A DNA stretch of 64,000 bases from Wenjunlia tyrosinilytica (GCF_014646055.1 NZ_BMMS01000001.1:1-64000); one strand, 5' to 3'. Positions 1 to 9,651 are shown, counted from the stretch's first letter. Made by a program: numbers and translations. Notes: generated from the letters alone by a model not told the origin.

Positions 1-261
1 ACACCGGCGCGAAGCGACGCAGCCCCACCACCACCCGCCGGCGCAAACAAGCCACCCGCCCAGCACCCGCCGCTGGCCAGCGCATTTATCCCTCGCGCGG
101 CAGCGCGCAGACAGACCGCGACCCGGGAGGCGGACCGTCAGGCCCTCACGGGTCACCACCACCGTTGGCGGCGCCTCTTTCGCGCGGCAGCGCGCCTGCG
201 CGTTCACCAACACACCAGCCCCCCCGGCGGGGCCGGGGCAGCCGCCGGGGGAGGCGCGTGC
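1..261. other. No gene recognised at left edge
   Basis: I see no convincing reading frame here. The stretch is rich in CCACC and CGC runs. It contains the same 16-base GC hairpin-like word, TCGCGCGGCAGCGCGC, at 93-108 and again at 180-195, which can fold on itself. It lies downstream of the minus-strand gene that starts at 465, so it may act at the 3' end of that transcript. That role is inference. Confidence 0.4.
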
Positions 262-465
262 TCAGATCTCGTGCAGGCTCATCGGGCCGTAGATCTTCGT
301 TTCGTCCTCAAAAAGGACCAGCTGATCCACCCCGCCCTCCCGGAGCTTCTGCCAGACCTCCCCCACCCACGATTCCGCGTCGCCCTGCGTGGTGAACTCC
401 TCCGGCTCCACAGCCGGCGGCACCTCCGTGCCGTCGGACTTCTCGAACCGCCACGTCCACGCCAT
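262..465 (-). CDS. Small conserved hypothetical protein, 67 aa
   Basis: A 67-residue protein with good Streptomyces codon bias and no recognised domain. It begins MAWTWRFEKSDGTEV and holds the string FTTQGDAESWVGEVW followed by an acidic, amphipathic C-terminal half. The pattern (short beta strands, a tryptophan-rich helix, then VLFEDETKIYGPMSLHEI) suggests a small soluble single-domain protein of about one alpha/beta unit. There is no signal peptide or membrane segment. It diverges from the cob genes, with 130 bases between the two starts. Function is unknown. The identity as a real gene rests on codon use and a typical small actinobacterial sequence rather than a named family. Confidence 0.75.
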   Translation of the reverse strand: MAWTWRFEKSDGTEVPPAVEPEEFTTQGDAESWVGEVWQKLREGGVDQLVLFEDETKIYGPMSLHEI

Positions 466-595
466 AGTCGTCTCCCTCGAGCGAAGCGTCTGTGTGCCGT
501 GCGCTCCGCAGCGTAGTCGCGCCCGTCCCGCTTAGCGATCACACCTCGCACACCCCCGCCGTGCCTGCCCGGCCCGGACGCGAGACTATCCAGGT

Positions 596-1792
596 GTGGA
601 ACTGACGCTTCTCGGCACGGCGGGCCCCGAAGGCCTGCCCCTCCCCGGCTGCCCCTGCGCGACCTGCGCGACCGCCATCGGGGACCGCGCCCGCGCCGCC
701 ACCTCAGTGCTGGTGGACAGCACGCTCCTGCTCGACCTGACCCCCGGCGTCTCCGTCGCCGCCGCCCGCGCCGGCCGCACCCTCGACCGGGTGACCCACG
801 TCCTCCTCTCCCACCCCCACGACGGCCCACCCGTCGAGGTCCCGGCGGGGCTTCCATCTCCCACCCGCTCCCCCGACGGCCACGAGGGCGTCCTGGGCAC
901 CCACCGCGTCCGCGCGGTCGCCGTGGACTCCCCCGGCTCCGGCTACGAGATCGCCGACAGCGACGGCCACCGCATCCTCTATCTCCCGCCGGGAGCCGCC
1001 CGCGCCGGAGGCGAGGCCCCCCAGCTCCCCTACGACATCGTGATGCTCGACGTCCTCGGCCGTCCCGAAGCCCTCGCCCGGCTCAGGGCGACCGGCGCCG
1101 TGGACGCCACCACGGACGTCCTCGCCGTCCACATCGACCACACCGCCCCGCCGGAACCGGAGCTGCACCGCAGGCTCGCCGCACTCGGCGCCCGCGCGCT
1201 CCGCGACGCCGGCACCCTCTCCACCACCGACAGAGGTCCCCGCGTCCCCGCCGTTCCACGCCGCACCCTCGTCCTCGGCGGAGCCCGTTCCGGTAAGTCC
1301 GTCGAGGCCGAGCGGCGACTCGCCGCGTTCCCCGGCGTCGTCTACGTCGCCACGGCAGGCACCCGCGACGGCGACACCGAATGGGCCGGCCGCGTCTCCC
1401 AGCACCGCGAGCGCCGCCCCGCCTCCTGGCTCACCGTCGAAACCCTCGACCTCGAGCCCCTCCTCGCCGAGGACGGCCCACCGCTCCTCATCGACTGCCT
1501 CTCCCTCTGGCTGACCTCCGTCATGGACGCCTGCGACGCCTGGAACGACGACACCTGGAACAACGGCGGCGAGGACGAGTTGCGCAAGCGCGTCGAGTCC
1601 CTGGTCGCCGCCTGGCGCGCCACCCCCCGCACCGTGGTGGCGGTCAGCAACGAGGTGGGCGGCGGCGTCGTCCCCGCCACCGCCTCCGGACGCCGCTACC
1701 GCGACGAACTCGGCCGCCTCAACAGCGCCGTGGCGCGGGAGTCGGAGCATGTCCTGCTCGTCGTGGCCGGTCAGGCACTGCCGCTGAGGTGA
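596..1792 (+). CDS. cobU: Adenosylcobinamide kinase/guanylyltransferase with N-terminal MBL-like domain
   Basis: The C-terminal part (about residues 220-398) is CobU/CobP, which phosphorylates adenosylcobinamide and transfers GMP to give adenosyl-GDP-cobinamide in the nucleotide loop assembly of cobalamin. The P-loop GGARSGKS, the VVYVATAGTRD segment and the terminal SNEVGGGVVPATASGRRYRDE-type motif are all visible. The first 215 residues resemble the metallo-beta-lactamase fold of PhnP-like phosphodiesterases (ELTLLGTAGPEGLPLPGCPC). The metal-binding HxHxDH is reduced to HPHDGPP, so this half may be catalytically dead. CobU alone is usually about 180 aa, so this is a fusion. Start is GTG at 596. 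It is followed 31 bases later by cobT. No B12 riboswitch was seen upstream. Confidence 0.88.
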   Translation: MELTLLGTAGPEGLPLPGCPCATCATAIGDRARAATSVLVDSTLLLDLTPGVSVAAARAGRTLDRVTHVLLSHPHDGPPVEVPAGLPSPTRSPDGHEGVLGTHRVRAVAVDSPGSGYEIADSDGHRILYLPPGAARAGGEAPQLPYDIVMLDVLGRPEALARLRATGAVDATTDVLAVHIDHTAPPEPELHRRLAALGARALRDAGTLSTTDRGPRVPAVPRRTLVLGGARSGKSVEAERRLAAFPGVVYVATAGTRDGDTEWAGRVSQHRERRPASWLTVETLDLEPLLAEDGPPLLIDCLSLWLTSVMDACDAWNDDTWNNGGEDELRKRVESLVAAWRATPRTVVAVSNEVGGGVVPATASGRRYRDELGRLNSAVARESEHVLLVVAGQALPLR

Positions 1793-1823
1793 CGCGGGCG
1801 CGTGCCCGTTAAGCTCCGTCAGC

Positions 1824-3101
1824 GTGAGCGCCCTCAATCTCGATGACTTCGCCGACACCGTCGAACGCCCCGACGCCGCCGTCCAACGGGACGCCGAGGA
1901 GCGCCGGCACCGGCTGGGGCCGCCCGCGGGCTCCCTCGGGCGCCTCGAGGAGCTGGGCGACTGGCTCGCCGCCGCGCAGGGCCAGTGCCCGGCGCGGCGG
2001 CTGGACAACGTGAAGGTGGTCCTCTTCGCCGGGGATCACGGTGTCGCGCGGCTCGGTGTCTCCGCCCGCGAACCCGGCACCACGGTGAGCCTCGTACGCG
2101 AGGTCCTGGAGGGCGAGGCCGCGGTCAGCGTGCTGGCCCGCGCCTACGACGCGCAGGTCCGCGTGGTCGACATGTCCGTGGACTGCGACCCCGGGGAGCT
2201 CCCCGCCGAGGTCACCCGCCACCGCGTTCGCCGTGGTTCCGGGCGGATCGACATCGAGGACGCGCTGACGGCGCAGGAGGCCGAGCAGGCCTTCCGCGCC
2301 GGAATGGCCGTCGCCGACGAGGAGGCCGACTCCGGTACCGACCTGGTGGTCCTCGGGGACCTCAGCGTCGGCGGCACCACCGTCGCCGGGGTGCTGGTCG
2401 CCGCCCTGTGCGGCACGGACGCCTCCGTGGTGACGGGCCGCGGCTCCGGCATCGACGACCTCGCGTGGATGCGCAAGTGCGCGGCGATCCGGGACGCGCT
2501 GCGCCGCGCGAGGCCCGTCCTCGGCGACCAGATGGAACTCCTCGCCACCACCGGCGGCGCCGACTTCGCCGCGATGGCGGGCTTCCTGGCGCAGTGCGCG
2601 GTGCGCCGCACGCCCGTCGTCCTGGACGGAGTGGTGTCGGCGGCGTGCGCCCTCGTCGTGCAGCGGATCGCCTTCCGGGCGCCGGACTGGTGGCAGGCCT
2701 CGCAGTCCACCGGAGAGCCCGCCCTGGCCAAGGCCCTGGACCGGCTGGCCCTCGAGCCTCTGGTCGACCACGGGGTGAAGCTGGGTGAGGGAACGGGCGC
2801 GCTGCTCGCCCTCCCGGTCCTGCGCGCGGCCGCGGCCCTGCTGGCCGAACTCCCCGAGCGCGCCGCGGCGCCCGAGCCGGGGCCCGAGGCCGACGAACCA
2901 GCCGCCCACACTGTCGGGAATCCCGAGCAGGAGGACAGCGAGCCCCAGCCGGGGGCGGGCACCGAGCCCCAGACCCGCACCGAGACCGGCACCCGCACCG
3001 AGCACGAGACCGGCACCGCGTCCGAGACCCGCACCGAGACCGGCACCCGCACCGAGCCCGAGACCGGCACCGAGCCCGCCGCCGACGAGACGCGGGAGTG
3101 A
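1824..3101 (+). CDS. cobT: Nicotinate-nucleotide-dimethylbenzimidazole phosphoribosyltransferase
   Basis: CobT makes alpha-ribazole phosphate from nicotinate mononucleotide and dimethylbenzimidazole, supplying the lower ligand of cobalamin. The core of about 340 residues carries the PPAGSLGRLEELGDWLA motif near residue 35, FAGDHGV, the glycine-rich GRGSGIDD region and the catalytic-glutamate motif KLGEGTGAL near residue 320. The family is usually about 350 aa. This protein is 425 aa because of a C-terminal tail of about 80 residues that is acidic, rich in Thr, Glu and Arg, and built from imperfect TETGTRTE-like repeats. The tail looks disordered and is encoded by short tandem DNA repeats at roughly 2960-3075. 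Its stop overlaps the cobS start by four bases, so the two are translationally coupled. Confidence 0.92.
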   Translation: MSALNLDDFADTVERPDAAVQRDAEERRHRLGPPAGSLGRLEELGDWLAAAQGQCPARRLDNVKVVLFAGDHGVARLGVSAREPGTTVSLVREVLEGEAAVSVLARAYDAQVRVVDMSVDCDPGELPAEVTRHRVRRGSGRIDIEDALTAQEAEQAFRAGMAVADEEADSGTDLVVLGDLSVGGTTVAGVLVAALCGTDASVVTGRGSGIDDLAWMRKCAAIRDALRRARPVLGDQMELLATTGGADFAAMAGFLAQCAVRRTPVVLDGVVSAACALVVQRIAFRAPDWWQASQSTGEPALAKALDRLALEPLVDHGVKLGEGTGALLALPVLRAAAALLAELPERAAAPEPGPEADEPAAHTVGNPEQEDSEPQPGAGTEPQTRTETGTRTEHETGTASETRTETGTRTEPETGTEPAADETRE

Positions 3102-3883
3102 GCACCGTCCGCCTCCTCACCGACGGACTGCGCTTCGCGTTCGGCACGTTGACGATCCTGCGGGTCAACGTCACCCGCTGGGACCGCACCGCCGCCCGCG
3201 CGGGCATGCTCTGCGCCCCCCTCGTCGGCCTGGTCGTCGGTGCCGCGGCGGCAGCGCTCGGCTGGGCGTTCCTCCACTTCCACGGCGGCCCGCTGCTCGC
3301 GGCCGTCGCGGCCGTCGCCGTCCCCGCCGCCCTCACCCGCGGACTGCACCTCGACGGACTCGCCGACACCGCCGACGGGCTGGGCAGCGACAAGCCCGCC
3401 GAAGAGGCGTTGCGCATCATGAAGGCGTCGGACATCGGCCCGTTCGGCGTGCTCACGCTCCTGCTCGTCCTCCTGGGCCAAGTGGCCGCGCTGGCGCGGC
3501 TGTTCGCCGAGGGGTGGCAGGCAGGGGCGGCTGGGGCCGTCGTCGTGGCGGTCACCGCCCGGCTCTCTCTGACCGCCGCCTGCCGCACGGGAGTTCCCCC
3601 CGCCAGACGGGACGGCCTGGGCACCGCCGTGGCCGAAAGCGTTCCGCTCCCCGCCGCCCTCGCCGTGGCAGCCGTCTGCCTCGCGGCGTCGGCCGCCCTC
3701 GGTGGAGCCGCCGACGGCCTGTCCGCCGTGCACTGCGTCCTCGCCGCCGTCGCCGGACTGGCCGCCGGGGAACTGCTGCTGCTGCGCTGCCGCCACCGCC
3801 TGGGCGGCATAACGGGCGATGTCCTGGGAGCCGCCGCGGAAACCGCCGCCACCGCCGCCGCCGTAGCACTCTCCCTGTCCTGA
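3098..3883 (+). CDS. cobS: Adenosylcobinamide-GDP ribazoletransferase (cobalamin synthase)
   Basis: CobS joins adenosyl-GDP-cobinamide and alpha-ribazole(-phosphate), the last step of the nucleotide loop pathway, in the cytoplasmic membrane. The 261-residue length fits the family. The sequence shows FGTLTILRVNVTRWDR near the N terminus, the conserved RGLHLDGLADTADGLGS motif whose acidic residues bind metal, ALRIMKASDIGPFG soon after, and several hydrophobic membrane helices. Start is GTG, overlapping the cobT stop as GTGA. Together with CobU and CobT it forms a complete nucleotide loop cassette. The corrin ring genes are not in this window. Confidence 0.93.
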   Translation: MSTVRLLTDGLRFAFGTLTILRVNVTRWDRTAARAGMLCAPLVGLVVGAAAAALGWAFLHFHGGPLLAAVAAVAVPAALTRGLHLDGLADTADGLGSDKPAEEALRIMKASDIGPFGVLTLLLVLLGQVAALARLFAEGWQAGAAGAVVVAVTARLSLTAACRTGVPPARRDGLGTAVAESVPLPAALAVAAVCLAASAALGGAADGLSAVHCVLAAVAGLAAGELLLLRCRHRLGGITGDVLGAAAETAATAAAVALSLS

Positions 3884-4045
3884 ACCCCTCAAGGCCCTCC
3901 CCGCCGAAACCACGGGGCGTCTCGGCGAAGACCGACGTCTCATCGGCCGTTGCCGCGGCGTAGGCTCAACCCCGCCACCGTCCCCTAGCCTCACAAGGGC
4001 CAATATGCGGACGACGATTCAAAGACGATTCGGAACAGGAACACC

Positions 4046-5572
4046 GTGACTGCACTCACTCTCAGCACATCCTCCGCGGCCTCTCTGCGCGCGGACGCCG
4101 TCGTTGTGGGCGTGGCGAAGGGGCCCAAGGGCCTCGTGCTCGCCCCTGGTGCCGAAGAGGTGGACAAGGCGTTCGACGGCAGGCTCGCCGCCACGCTGGA
4201 GTCCCTGGGCGCCTCCGGCGGTGAGGGCGAGGTGACGAAGCTCCCGTCTCCCTCGGGTGTGAAGGCACCCGTGGTGCTCGCGGTCGGTCTCGGTGACGCC
4301 CCGGACAACGGCGAGGGCTACCCGGCGGAGGCGCTGCGCCGCGCGGCCGGTGCCGCCTCCCGCACGCTGACCGGGGCCAAGAAGGGCGCGTTCGCTCTGC
4401 CGGTGTCGGATGCCGCGTCGGCCGAGGCGGTGGCCCAGGGGGCGCTGCTGGGCGCGTACGCGTTCACCACCTACCGCAGCAACCCCAACGGTGCCAAGGC
4501 GGACAGCTCCAAGGCTCCGCTCGGCGAGGCCGCGCTGCTCGGCGCCAAGCCACGCGACAAGGCGTTCAAGGCGGCCGCCGAGCGTGCCGCCGTCCTCGCC
4601 GAGGCCGTCAACCGCGCCCGCGACCTGGTGAACATCCCTTCCAACGACCTGACCCCGAAGTCCTTCGCGGCCATCGCGCAGACCGAGGGCAAGGCGCTGG
4701 GCCTCAAGGTCGAGGTCCTGGACGAGAAGGCACTCGCCAAGGGCGGCTACGGCGGCATCCTCGGCGTCGGCCAGGGCTCGGCCAACCCGCCCCGTCTGGT
4801 GCGGATCGCCTACAGCAACCCCAAGGCGAAGGCCGCGCTGGCGTTCGTCGGCAAGGGCATCACCTACGACTCGGGCGGCATCTCGCTCAAGCCGGCCGGG
4901 CACAACGAGACGATGAAGTGCGACATGGCCGGCGCCGCCGCCGTGTTCTCGGCCGTGCTCGCCGCCGCCAAGCTCGAGCTGCCGGTCAACGTCACCGGCT
5001 GGCTCGCCCTCGCGGAGAACATGCCCTCGGGCACCGCCACCCGTCCCGGTGACGTGCTCAAGATGTACACCGGCAAGACGGTCGAGGTGCTCAACACCGA
5101 CGCCGAGGGCCGTCTCGTCCTCGCCGACGCGCTCGCCCGCGCCGCCGAGGAGAACCCGGACGCCATCGTGGACGTAGCGACGCTCACCGGGGCGATGGTG
5201 CTGGCGCTCGGCAACCGCACCTTCGGTGTCATGTCCAACGAGGACGGCTTCCGCGACCGCGTCCACGAGGCCGCCGACCGCGCCGGCGAGCAGTCCTGGC
5301 CGATGCCGCTGCCGCCGGAGCTGCGCAAGAGCATTGACTCCCCGGTGGCCGACATCGCCAACATGGGCGAGCGGATGGGCGGCGGCCTGGTCGCCGGCCT
5401 GTTCCTCAAGGAGTTCGTGGGCGAGGACACCACGTGGGCCCACCTGGACATCGCGGGCCCGGCGTTCAACGAGTCCGGTCCGTTCGGCTACACCCCCAAG
5501 GGCGGCACCGGCGCTGCCGTGCGCACCCTCGTCCAGCTCGCCGAGGACGCCGCTTCCGGCAAGCTCAAGTAG
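4046..5572 (+). CDS. pepA: Leucyl aminopeptidase (M17 family)
   Basis: A cytosolic two-metal aminopeptidase that removes N-terminal residues from peptides. At 508 aa it has the family's usual length. The N-terminal macro-like domain (about 1-170) precedes the catalytic domain, which contains the lysine-bearing segment VGKGITYDSGGISLKPA, the metal-binding KCDMAGAAAV segment and the M17 signature NTDAEGRLVLADAL. Start is GTG. It stands alone between cobS and a convergent small gene, and is followed by two strong hairpins. Nothing in it is unusual. Confidence 0.95.
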   Translation: MTALTLSTSSAASLRADAVVVGVAKGPKGLVLAPGAEEVDKAFDGRLAATLESLGASGGEGEVTKLPSPSGVKAPVVLAVGLGDAPDNGEGYPAEALRRAAGAASRTLTGAKKGAFALPVSDAASAEAVAQGALLGAYAFTTYRSNPNGAKADSSKAPLGEAALLGAKPRDKAFKAAAERAAVLAEAVNRARDLVNIPSNDLTPKSFAAIAQTEGKALGLKVEVLDEKALAKGGYGGILGVGQGSANPPRLVRIAYSNPKAKAALAFVGKGITYDSGGISLKPAGHNETMKCDMAGAAAVFSAVLAAAKLELPVNVTGWLALAENMPSGTATRPGDVLKMYTGKTVEVLNTDAEGRLVLADALARAAEENPDAIVDVATLTGAMVLALGNRTFGVMSNEDGFRDRVHEAADRAGEQSWPMPLPPELRKSIDSPVADIANMGERMGGGLVAGLFLKEFVGEDTTWAHLDIAGPAFNESGPFGYTPKGGTGAAVRTLVQLAEDAASGKLK

Positions 5573-5663
5573 CAGGGCGAGCAGGCGGAGCAGGCCGAGC
5601 GGCCCAAGCGGCCGGTGGTCGGGGCCGCTTGACGTAGCCGGGTCCACACGCCGAGTGACGGCG

Positions 5664-5697
5664 GGGGCGGCCCCGTGCAAAGGCACGGAGCCGCCCC
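5664..5697 (+). terminator. Hairpin downstream of pepA
   Basis: GGGGCGGCCCCGTGC (5664-5678) pairs with GCACGGAGCCGCCCC (5683-5697) over 15 positions with one mismatch and an AAAG loop. It has no U-tract, as is common in Streptomyces. It lies 91 bases after the pepA stop and fits a transcription terminator. Confidence 0.7.
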
Positions 5698-5698
5698 A

Positions 5699-5731
5699 CG
5701 AGTAGCCCGGCGGCAGCCGCCGGGCTACTCG
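5699..5731. terminator. Perfect 16-bp hairpin shared by two convergent genes
   Basis: CGAGTAGCCCGGCGGC (5699-5714) and its exact reverse complement (5716-5731) form a perfect stem. The minus-strand gene's last codons and stop (from 5725) lie inside it. The sequence can therefore act as a second terminator for pepA and as the terminator of the convergent gene. Confidence 0.75.
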
Positions 5732-6072
5732 TCCCGTCCGCCCCGCTCCTGCTCGGCCTTGCGCCGGTTCCACTCGCGCATGCGCTGGGGGTACCCCACC
5801 ACTGCGGCCTCGTACACGGGTATGCGCAGTCTCTCGGCCAGCGCCCGCGCGGCACGTGGGTCGGCCACCCTGCGCCTGGTCCACTCGCCGTCCCCGGCTA
5901 TGAGCACCACTGTTGTCGCGGTGACGGTCGTGGCGGGCTCGATGTACGCCTCGACGCCTCGCCTGCTGGTGGCGAAGCTCTGCAAATGGCGTTCGCCCTC
6001 AGCGATCTCCCCCCGACCGGTCCGGGACGGTTCCGCGCCCCTGGTTCGCCCACCCCGCCGGAACAGCCTCAT
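5725..6072 (-). CDS. Conserved hypothetical protein, 115 aa
   Basis: A basic protein of unknown function, convergent with pepA and divergent from lpd. I chose the ATG at 6072 because GGGAGG lies seven bases upstream; an upstream in-frame start (6120) has no such site. The product begins MRLFRRGGRTRGAEP and has a middle section (FATSRRGVEAYIEPATTVTA) that looks like beta strands. A section reading WTRRRVADPRAARALAERLRIPVYEAAVVGYPQRM follows, then a charged tail. The proline- and arginine-containing pattern GYPQRMREWNRR seems to be the conserved core. There is no signal peptide or membrane helix. No domain is recognised. Confidence 0.75.
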   Translation of the reverse strand: MRLFRRGGRTRGAEPSRTGRGEIAEGERHLQSFATSRRGVEAYIEPATTVTATTVVLIAGDGEWTRRRVADPRAARALAERLRIPVYEAAVVGYPQRMREWNRRKAEQERGGRDE

Positions 6073-6367
6073 CGAAACCCTCCCGATTTTCCCCGCCGGT
6101 TCCCCACCGTGGTCGGCCACTCTACGGGCGGCGCGAACCCCGCGTCCGGAAGGGGACTCCTGGGGGCAGGGCCCGGCCCGGCTGGTCCGAGCGGGCGAAC
6201 GGCCGGTGCCGCATGTCTCACACCATGGCCCCGCGTCCCAGGCTCAGCCGACAAGTGCGAAGATGGTTCACCGGCACGACAGGGCCAGATTCGGAACGGC
6301 CGAAACGAACAGCCGCCGTCCGGTCCACCCAGACCGGTCACGGCGCACCATGCATGGAGGACGTGAC

Positions 6368-7756
6368 GTGGCGAACGACGCCAGCACCGTTTTCGACGTA
6401 GTCATTCTCGGCGGCGGGAGCGGTGGCTATGCGGCTGCCCTGCGTGCATCGCAGCTGGGGCTGGATGTCGCCCTGATCGAGAAGGACAAGGTCGGTGGCA
6501 CCTGCCTCCACAACGGTTGCATTCCCACCAAGGCCCTGCTCCACGCCGGCGAGATCGCGGACCAGGCTCGTGAGAGCGCCCAGTTCGGGATCAACGCCAC
6601 CTTCGAGGGCGTGGACATCGCCGGCGTCCACAAGTACAAGGACGGTGTGATCTCCGGCCTGTACAAGGGCCTGCAGGGGCTGATCGCCCTGCGCAAGATC
6701 ACCTACGTCGCCGGTGCGGGCCGGCTGACCTCCCCCACCACGGTCGAGGTCAACGGCGAGCGCTACGAGGGCCGCCACATCATCCTGGCCACCGGCTCCG
6801 TTCCGAAGTCCCTGCCCGGCCTGGAGATCGACGGCGACCGCGTCATCACCTCCGACCACGCCCTGGTCCTCGACCGCATCCCGAAGTCCGCCGTGGTCCT
6901 CGGCGGTGGCGTGATCGGCGTCGAGTTCGCCTCCGCCTGGAAGTCCTTCGGCGTGGACGTCACGATCGTCGAGGCGCTTCCCCACCTCGTGCCCGTCGAG
7001 GACGAGAACAGCTCCAAGCTGCTGGAGCGCGCTTTCCGCAAGCGCGGCATCAAGTTCGAGCTCGGCTCTCGCTTCTCCGGCGTCGAGTACACCCAGGACG
7101 GCATCCGGGTCTCGCTGGAGAACGGCAAGCAGGTCGAGGCCGAGCTCCTGCTCGTCGCCGTCGGCCGAGGCCCGGTCTCGCAGGGCCTGGGTTACGAGGA
7201 GGCCGGGGTCGCCATGGACCGCGGCTACATCCTGGTCGACGAATACATGCAGACCAGCGTTCCCACCATCTCGGCCGTCGGCGACCTGGTGCCCACGCTC
7301 CAGCTCGCGCACGTCGGCTTCGCGGAGGGCATCCTGGTAGCAGAGCGCCTTGCCGGTCTGCGCCCCGTGCCGATCGACTACGACGGCGTTCCCCGCGTCA
7401 CCTACTGCCACCCCGAGGTCGCCTCCGTCGGCATCACCGAGGAGAAGGCCAAGGAGCTCTACGGAGCCGACAAGGTCGTCACCCTCAAGTACAACCTCGG
7501 CGGCAACGGCAAGAGCAAGATCCTGAAGACCCAGGGCGAGATCAAGCTCGTCCAGGTCCGCGACGGTGCCGTGGTCGGCGTCCACATGGTCGGCGACCGC
7601 ATGGGCGAGCAGGTCGGCGAGGCCCAGCTGATCTACAACTGGGAGGCGCTGCCCTCCGAGGTGGCCCAGCTCGTCCACGCGCACCCGACGCAGAACGAGG
7701 CCCTCGGCGAGGCCCACCTGGCGCTTGCGGGCAAGCCGCTGCACGCGCACGACTGA
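6368..7756 (+). CDS. lpdA: Dihydrolipoamide dehydrogenase (E3)
   Basis: The flavoprotein E3 that reoxidises dihydrolipoyl groups of 2-oxo-acid dehydrogenase complexes with NAD+. The GTG at 6368 is preceded by GGAGG seven bases away and gives [20 protein letters not shown], a dinucleotide-binding motif right at the N terminus, as expected. The frame stays open far upstream, but that part is not coding. The redox-active disulfide lies in [13 protein letters not shown], a second [11 protein letters not shown] motif binds NAD, and the C-terminal [13 protein letters not shown] holds the catalytic His-Glu pair. The 462-aa length is standard. It is followed 56 bases later by the E2 gene it serves. 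Confidence 0.95.
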   Translation: MANDASTVFDVVILGGGSGGYAAALRASQLGLDVALIEKDKVGGTCLHNGCIPTKALLHAGEIADQARESAQFGINATFEGVDIAGVHKYKDGVISGLYKGLQGLIALRKITYVAGAGRLTSPTTVEVNGERYEGRHIILATGSVPKSLPGLEIDGDRVITSDHALVLDRIPKSAVVLGGGVIGVEFASAWKSFGVDVTIVEALPHLVPVEDENSSKLLERAFRKRGIKFELGSRFSGVEYTQDGIRVSLENGKQVEAELLLVAVGRGPVSQGLGYEEAGVAMDRGYILVDEYMQTSVPTISAVGDLVPTLQLAHVGFAEGILVAERLAGLRPVPIDYDGVPRVTYCHPEVASVGITEEKAKELYGADKVVTLKYNLGGNGKSKILKTQGEIKLVQVRDGAVVGVHMVGDRMGEQVGEAQLIYNWEALPSEVAQLVHAHPTQNEALGEAHLALAGKPLHAHD

Positions 7757-7812
7757 CCCCAGGACACGCCCCTCAATCCGCACAGAGTTTGTTCAAAGGA
7801 GCCACTGAAACC

Positions 7813-9606
7813 ATGGCGGTCTCAGTAACACTGCCCGCGCTCGGCGAGAGCGTGTCCGAAGGCACCGTCACCCGCTGGCTGAAGGCCGAGGGTGAGCGTG
7901 TGGAGGCCGACGAGCCGCTGCTCGAGGTCTCCACCGACAAGGTCGACACCGAGATCCCGGCCCCGGCCTCCGGCATCCTCGCCTCCATCAAGGTGGCCGA
8001 GGACGAGACGGTCGAGGTCGGCGCCGAGCTGGCCATCATCGACGACGGCAGCGGCGCGCCCGCCGCCGCCTCCGCCCCGGCCCAGGAGTCCGCTCCGGCC
8101 GCGCAGCCCGAGCCCGCCCCGGCGCCCGCCGCCACTGCCCCGGCCGCCACTGCCCCGGCTCCGGCCCAGGAGGCGCCCGCCCGGTCCGGCGGCGCGGCAG
8201 AGGGCACCCCGGTGCTGCTGCCCGCCCTCGGCGAGAGCGTCACCGAGGGCACGGTCACCCGCTGGCTGAAGGAGGTCGGTGAGTCGGTCGAGGCCGACGA
8301 GCCGCTCCTGGAGGTCTCCACGGACAAGGTCGACACCGAGATCCCGGCCCCGGCCTCCGGCGTCCTGCTCGAGATCACCATCGGCGAGGACCAGACCGCC
8401 GAGGTGGGCGCCCAGCTCGCGGTGATCGGTGCTCCGGGCGCGGCTCCGGCCGCCGCCCCGGCCCCGGCGACTCCGGCCCCGGCCCCGGCTCCGGCCCAGC
8501 AGACCCCCGCCGCCCCCGCGGCTCCGGCGCCCGCGCCCGCCGCTCCGGCGCCCGCCGCCGCTGCCCCCGCCCCCGCTCCGGCTCCGGCGGCTCAGGCCCC
8601 GGCTCCCGCTCCCGCCCCGGCCGCTCCCGCCCCGGCTCCGGCCGCTCCGGCGCCCAGCGCTCCGGCGCAGGCCCCGGCCCCCGCGGGCGACGGCGAGGGT
8701 GCCTACGTCACCCCGCTGGTGCGCAAGCTCGCCTCCGAGCACGGTGTCGACCTGTCCTCGGTCAAGGGCTCCGGCGTCGGCGGCCGCGTCCGCAAGCAGG
8801 ACGTCCTCGCCGCCGCGGAGGAGCGCAAGGCCGCCGCCTCGGCCGCTCCGGCCGCCAAGGCCCCGGCCGCGGTGACCCCGTCGCCGCTGCGTGGCCAGAC
8901 GGTGCCGATGTCGCGCATCCGCAAGGCGATCGCCAAGCACATGGTGAACTCGCTCCAGGTGTCCGCCCAGCTGACCACCGTGGTCGAGGTGGACGTCACC
9001 CGCATCATGCAGCTGCGCGCCAAGGCGAAGAACAGCTTCACTCAGCGCGAGGGCGTCAAGCTCTCGCCGATGCCGTTCTTCATCAAGGCCGCCGTCGAGG
9101 CGCTCAAGGTGCACCCCGTCGTCAACGCGCGCGTCAACGACGACGACACGATCACCTACCACGACGTCGAGAACGTCGGCATCGCGGTGGACACCGAGAA
9201 GGGCCTGTTCGTCCCGGTGATCCACAACGCCGGCGACCTGAACATCGCCGGGCTCGCCAAGCGGACGGCCGACCTGGCCGAGCGCACCCGCAGCGGCGGC
9301 CTCAAGCCCGACGAGGCCACCGGCGGCACCTTCACGGTGACCAACACCGGCTCGCGCGGCGCGCTGTTCGACACCCCGATCCTCAACCAGCCGCAGGTCG
9401 GCATGCTGGGCATCGGGGCCACCGTCCGCCGTCCGGTCGTGATCAACCACCCGGAGCTCGGCGAGACCCTGGCGATCCGCGACATGGTGTACCTCGCGCT
9501 GTCCTACGACCACCGGATCGTGGACGGCGCCGACGCGGCCCGCTACCTGGCGACCGTCAAGGCCCGCCTGGAAGAGGGCGCCTTCGAGGGCGACCTCGGC
9601 CTGTAG
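7813..9606 (+). CDS. sucB: 2-oxo-acid dehydrogenase E2 (dihydrolipoyl acyltransferase)
   Basis: E2 core enzyme that transfers acyl groups from lipoyl-lysine to CoA. Two lipoyl domains (about residues 1-77 and 132-210) each carry the lipoylation context [10 protein letters not shown]. Long Ala-Pro linkers follow each, the second about 80 residues. An E3/E1-binding domain ([17 protein letters not shown]) and a C-terminal acyltransferase domain with the [16 protein letters not shown] catalytic motif complete the protein. The ATG at 7813 has AAAGGAG ten bases upstream; a TTG 24 bases earlier is less likely. In actinobacteria this family serves pyruvate and/or 2-oxoglutarate dehydrogenase, and sequence alone does not settle the substrate. 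Lpd is directly upstream; E1 is not in the window. Confidence 0.92.
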   Translation: MAVSVTLPALGESVSEGTVTRWLKAEGERVEADEPLLEVSTDKVDTEIPAPASGILASIKVAEDETVEVGAELAIIDDGSGAPAAASAPAQESAPAAQPEPAPAPAATAPAATAPAPAQEAPARSGGAAEGTPVLLPALGESVTEGTVTRWLKEVGESVEADEPLLEVSTDKVDTEIPAPASGVLLEITIGEDQTAEVGAQLAVIGAPGAAPAAAPAPATPAPAPAPAQQTPAAPAAPAPAPAAPAPAAAAPAPAPAPAAQAPAPAPAPAAPAPAPAAPAPSAPAQAPAPAGDGEGAYVTPLVRKLASEHGVDLSSVKGSGVGGRVRKQDVLAAAEERKAAASAAPAAKAPAAVTPSPLRGQTVPMSRIRKAIAKHMVNSLQVSAQLTTVVEVDVTRIMQLRAKAKNSFTQREGVKLSPMPFFIKAAVEALKVHPVVNARVNDDDTITYHDVENVGIAVDTEKGLFVPVIHNAGDLNIAGLAKRTADLAERTRSGGLKPDEATGGTFTVTNTGSRGALFDTPILNQPQVGMLGIGATVRRPVVINHPELGETLAIRDMVYLALSYDHRIVDGADAARYLATVKARLEEGAFEGDLGL

Positions 9607-9651
9607 CCCGGACGGCAGGCGGCATCGTCCCTCGGTCACCGTCTCCACGGG

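Noticed and set aside
466-595. Cobalamin riboswitch upstream of the cob genes
   Set aside because: The B12 box and conserved core were not found in the short gap.
704-2008. Long minus-strand frame opposite cobU
   Set aside because: Product is Gly/Ala/Val-rich and lacks domain features, while the plus frame has clear CobU motifs.
5675-6367. Extended N terminus of dihydrolipoamide dehydrogenase
   Set aside because: The upstream part is Arg/Pro-rich, runs over the minus-strand gene, and a proper ribosome site precedes GTG 6368.
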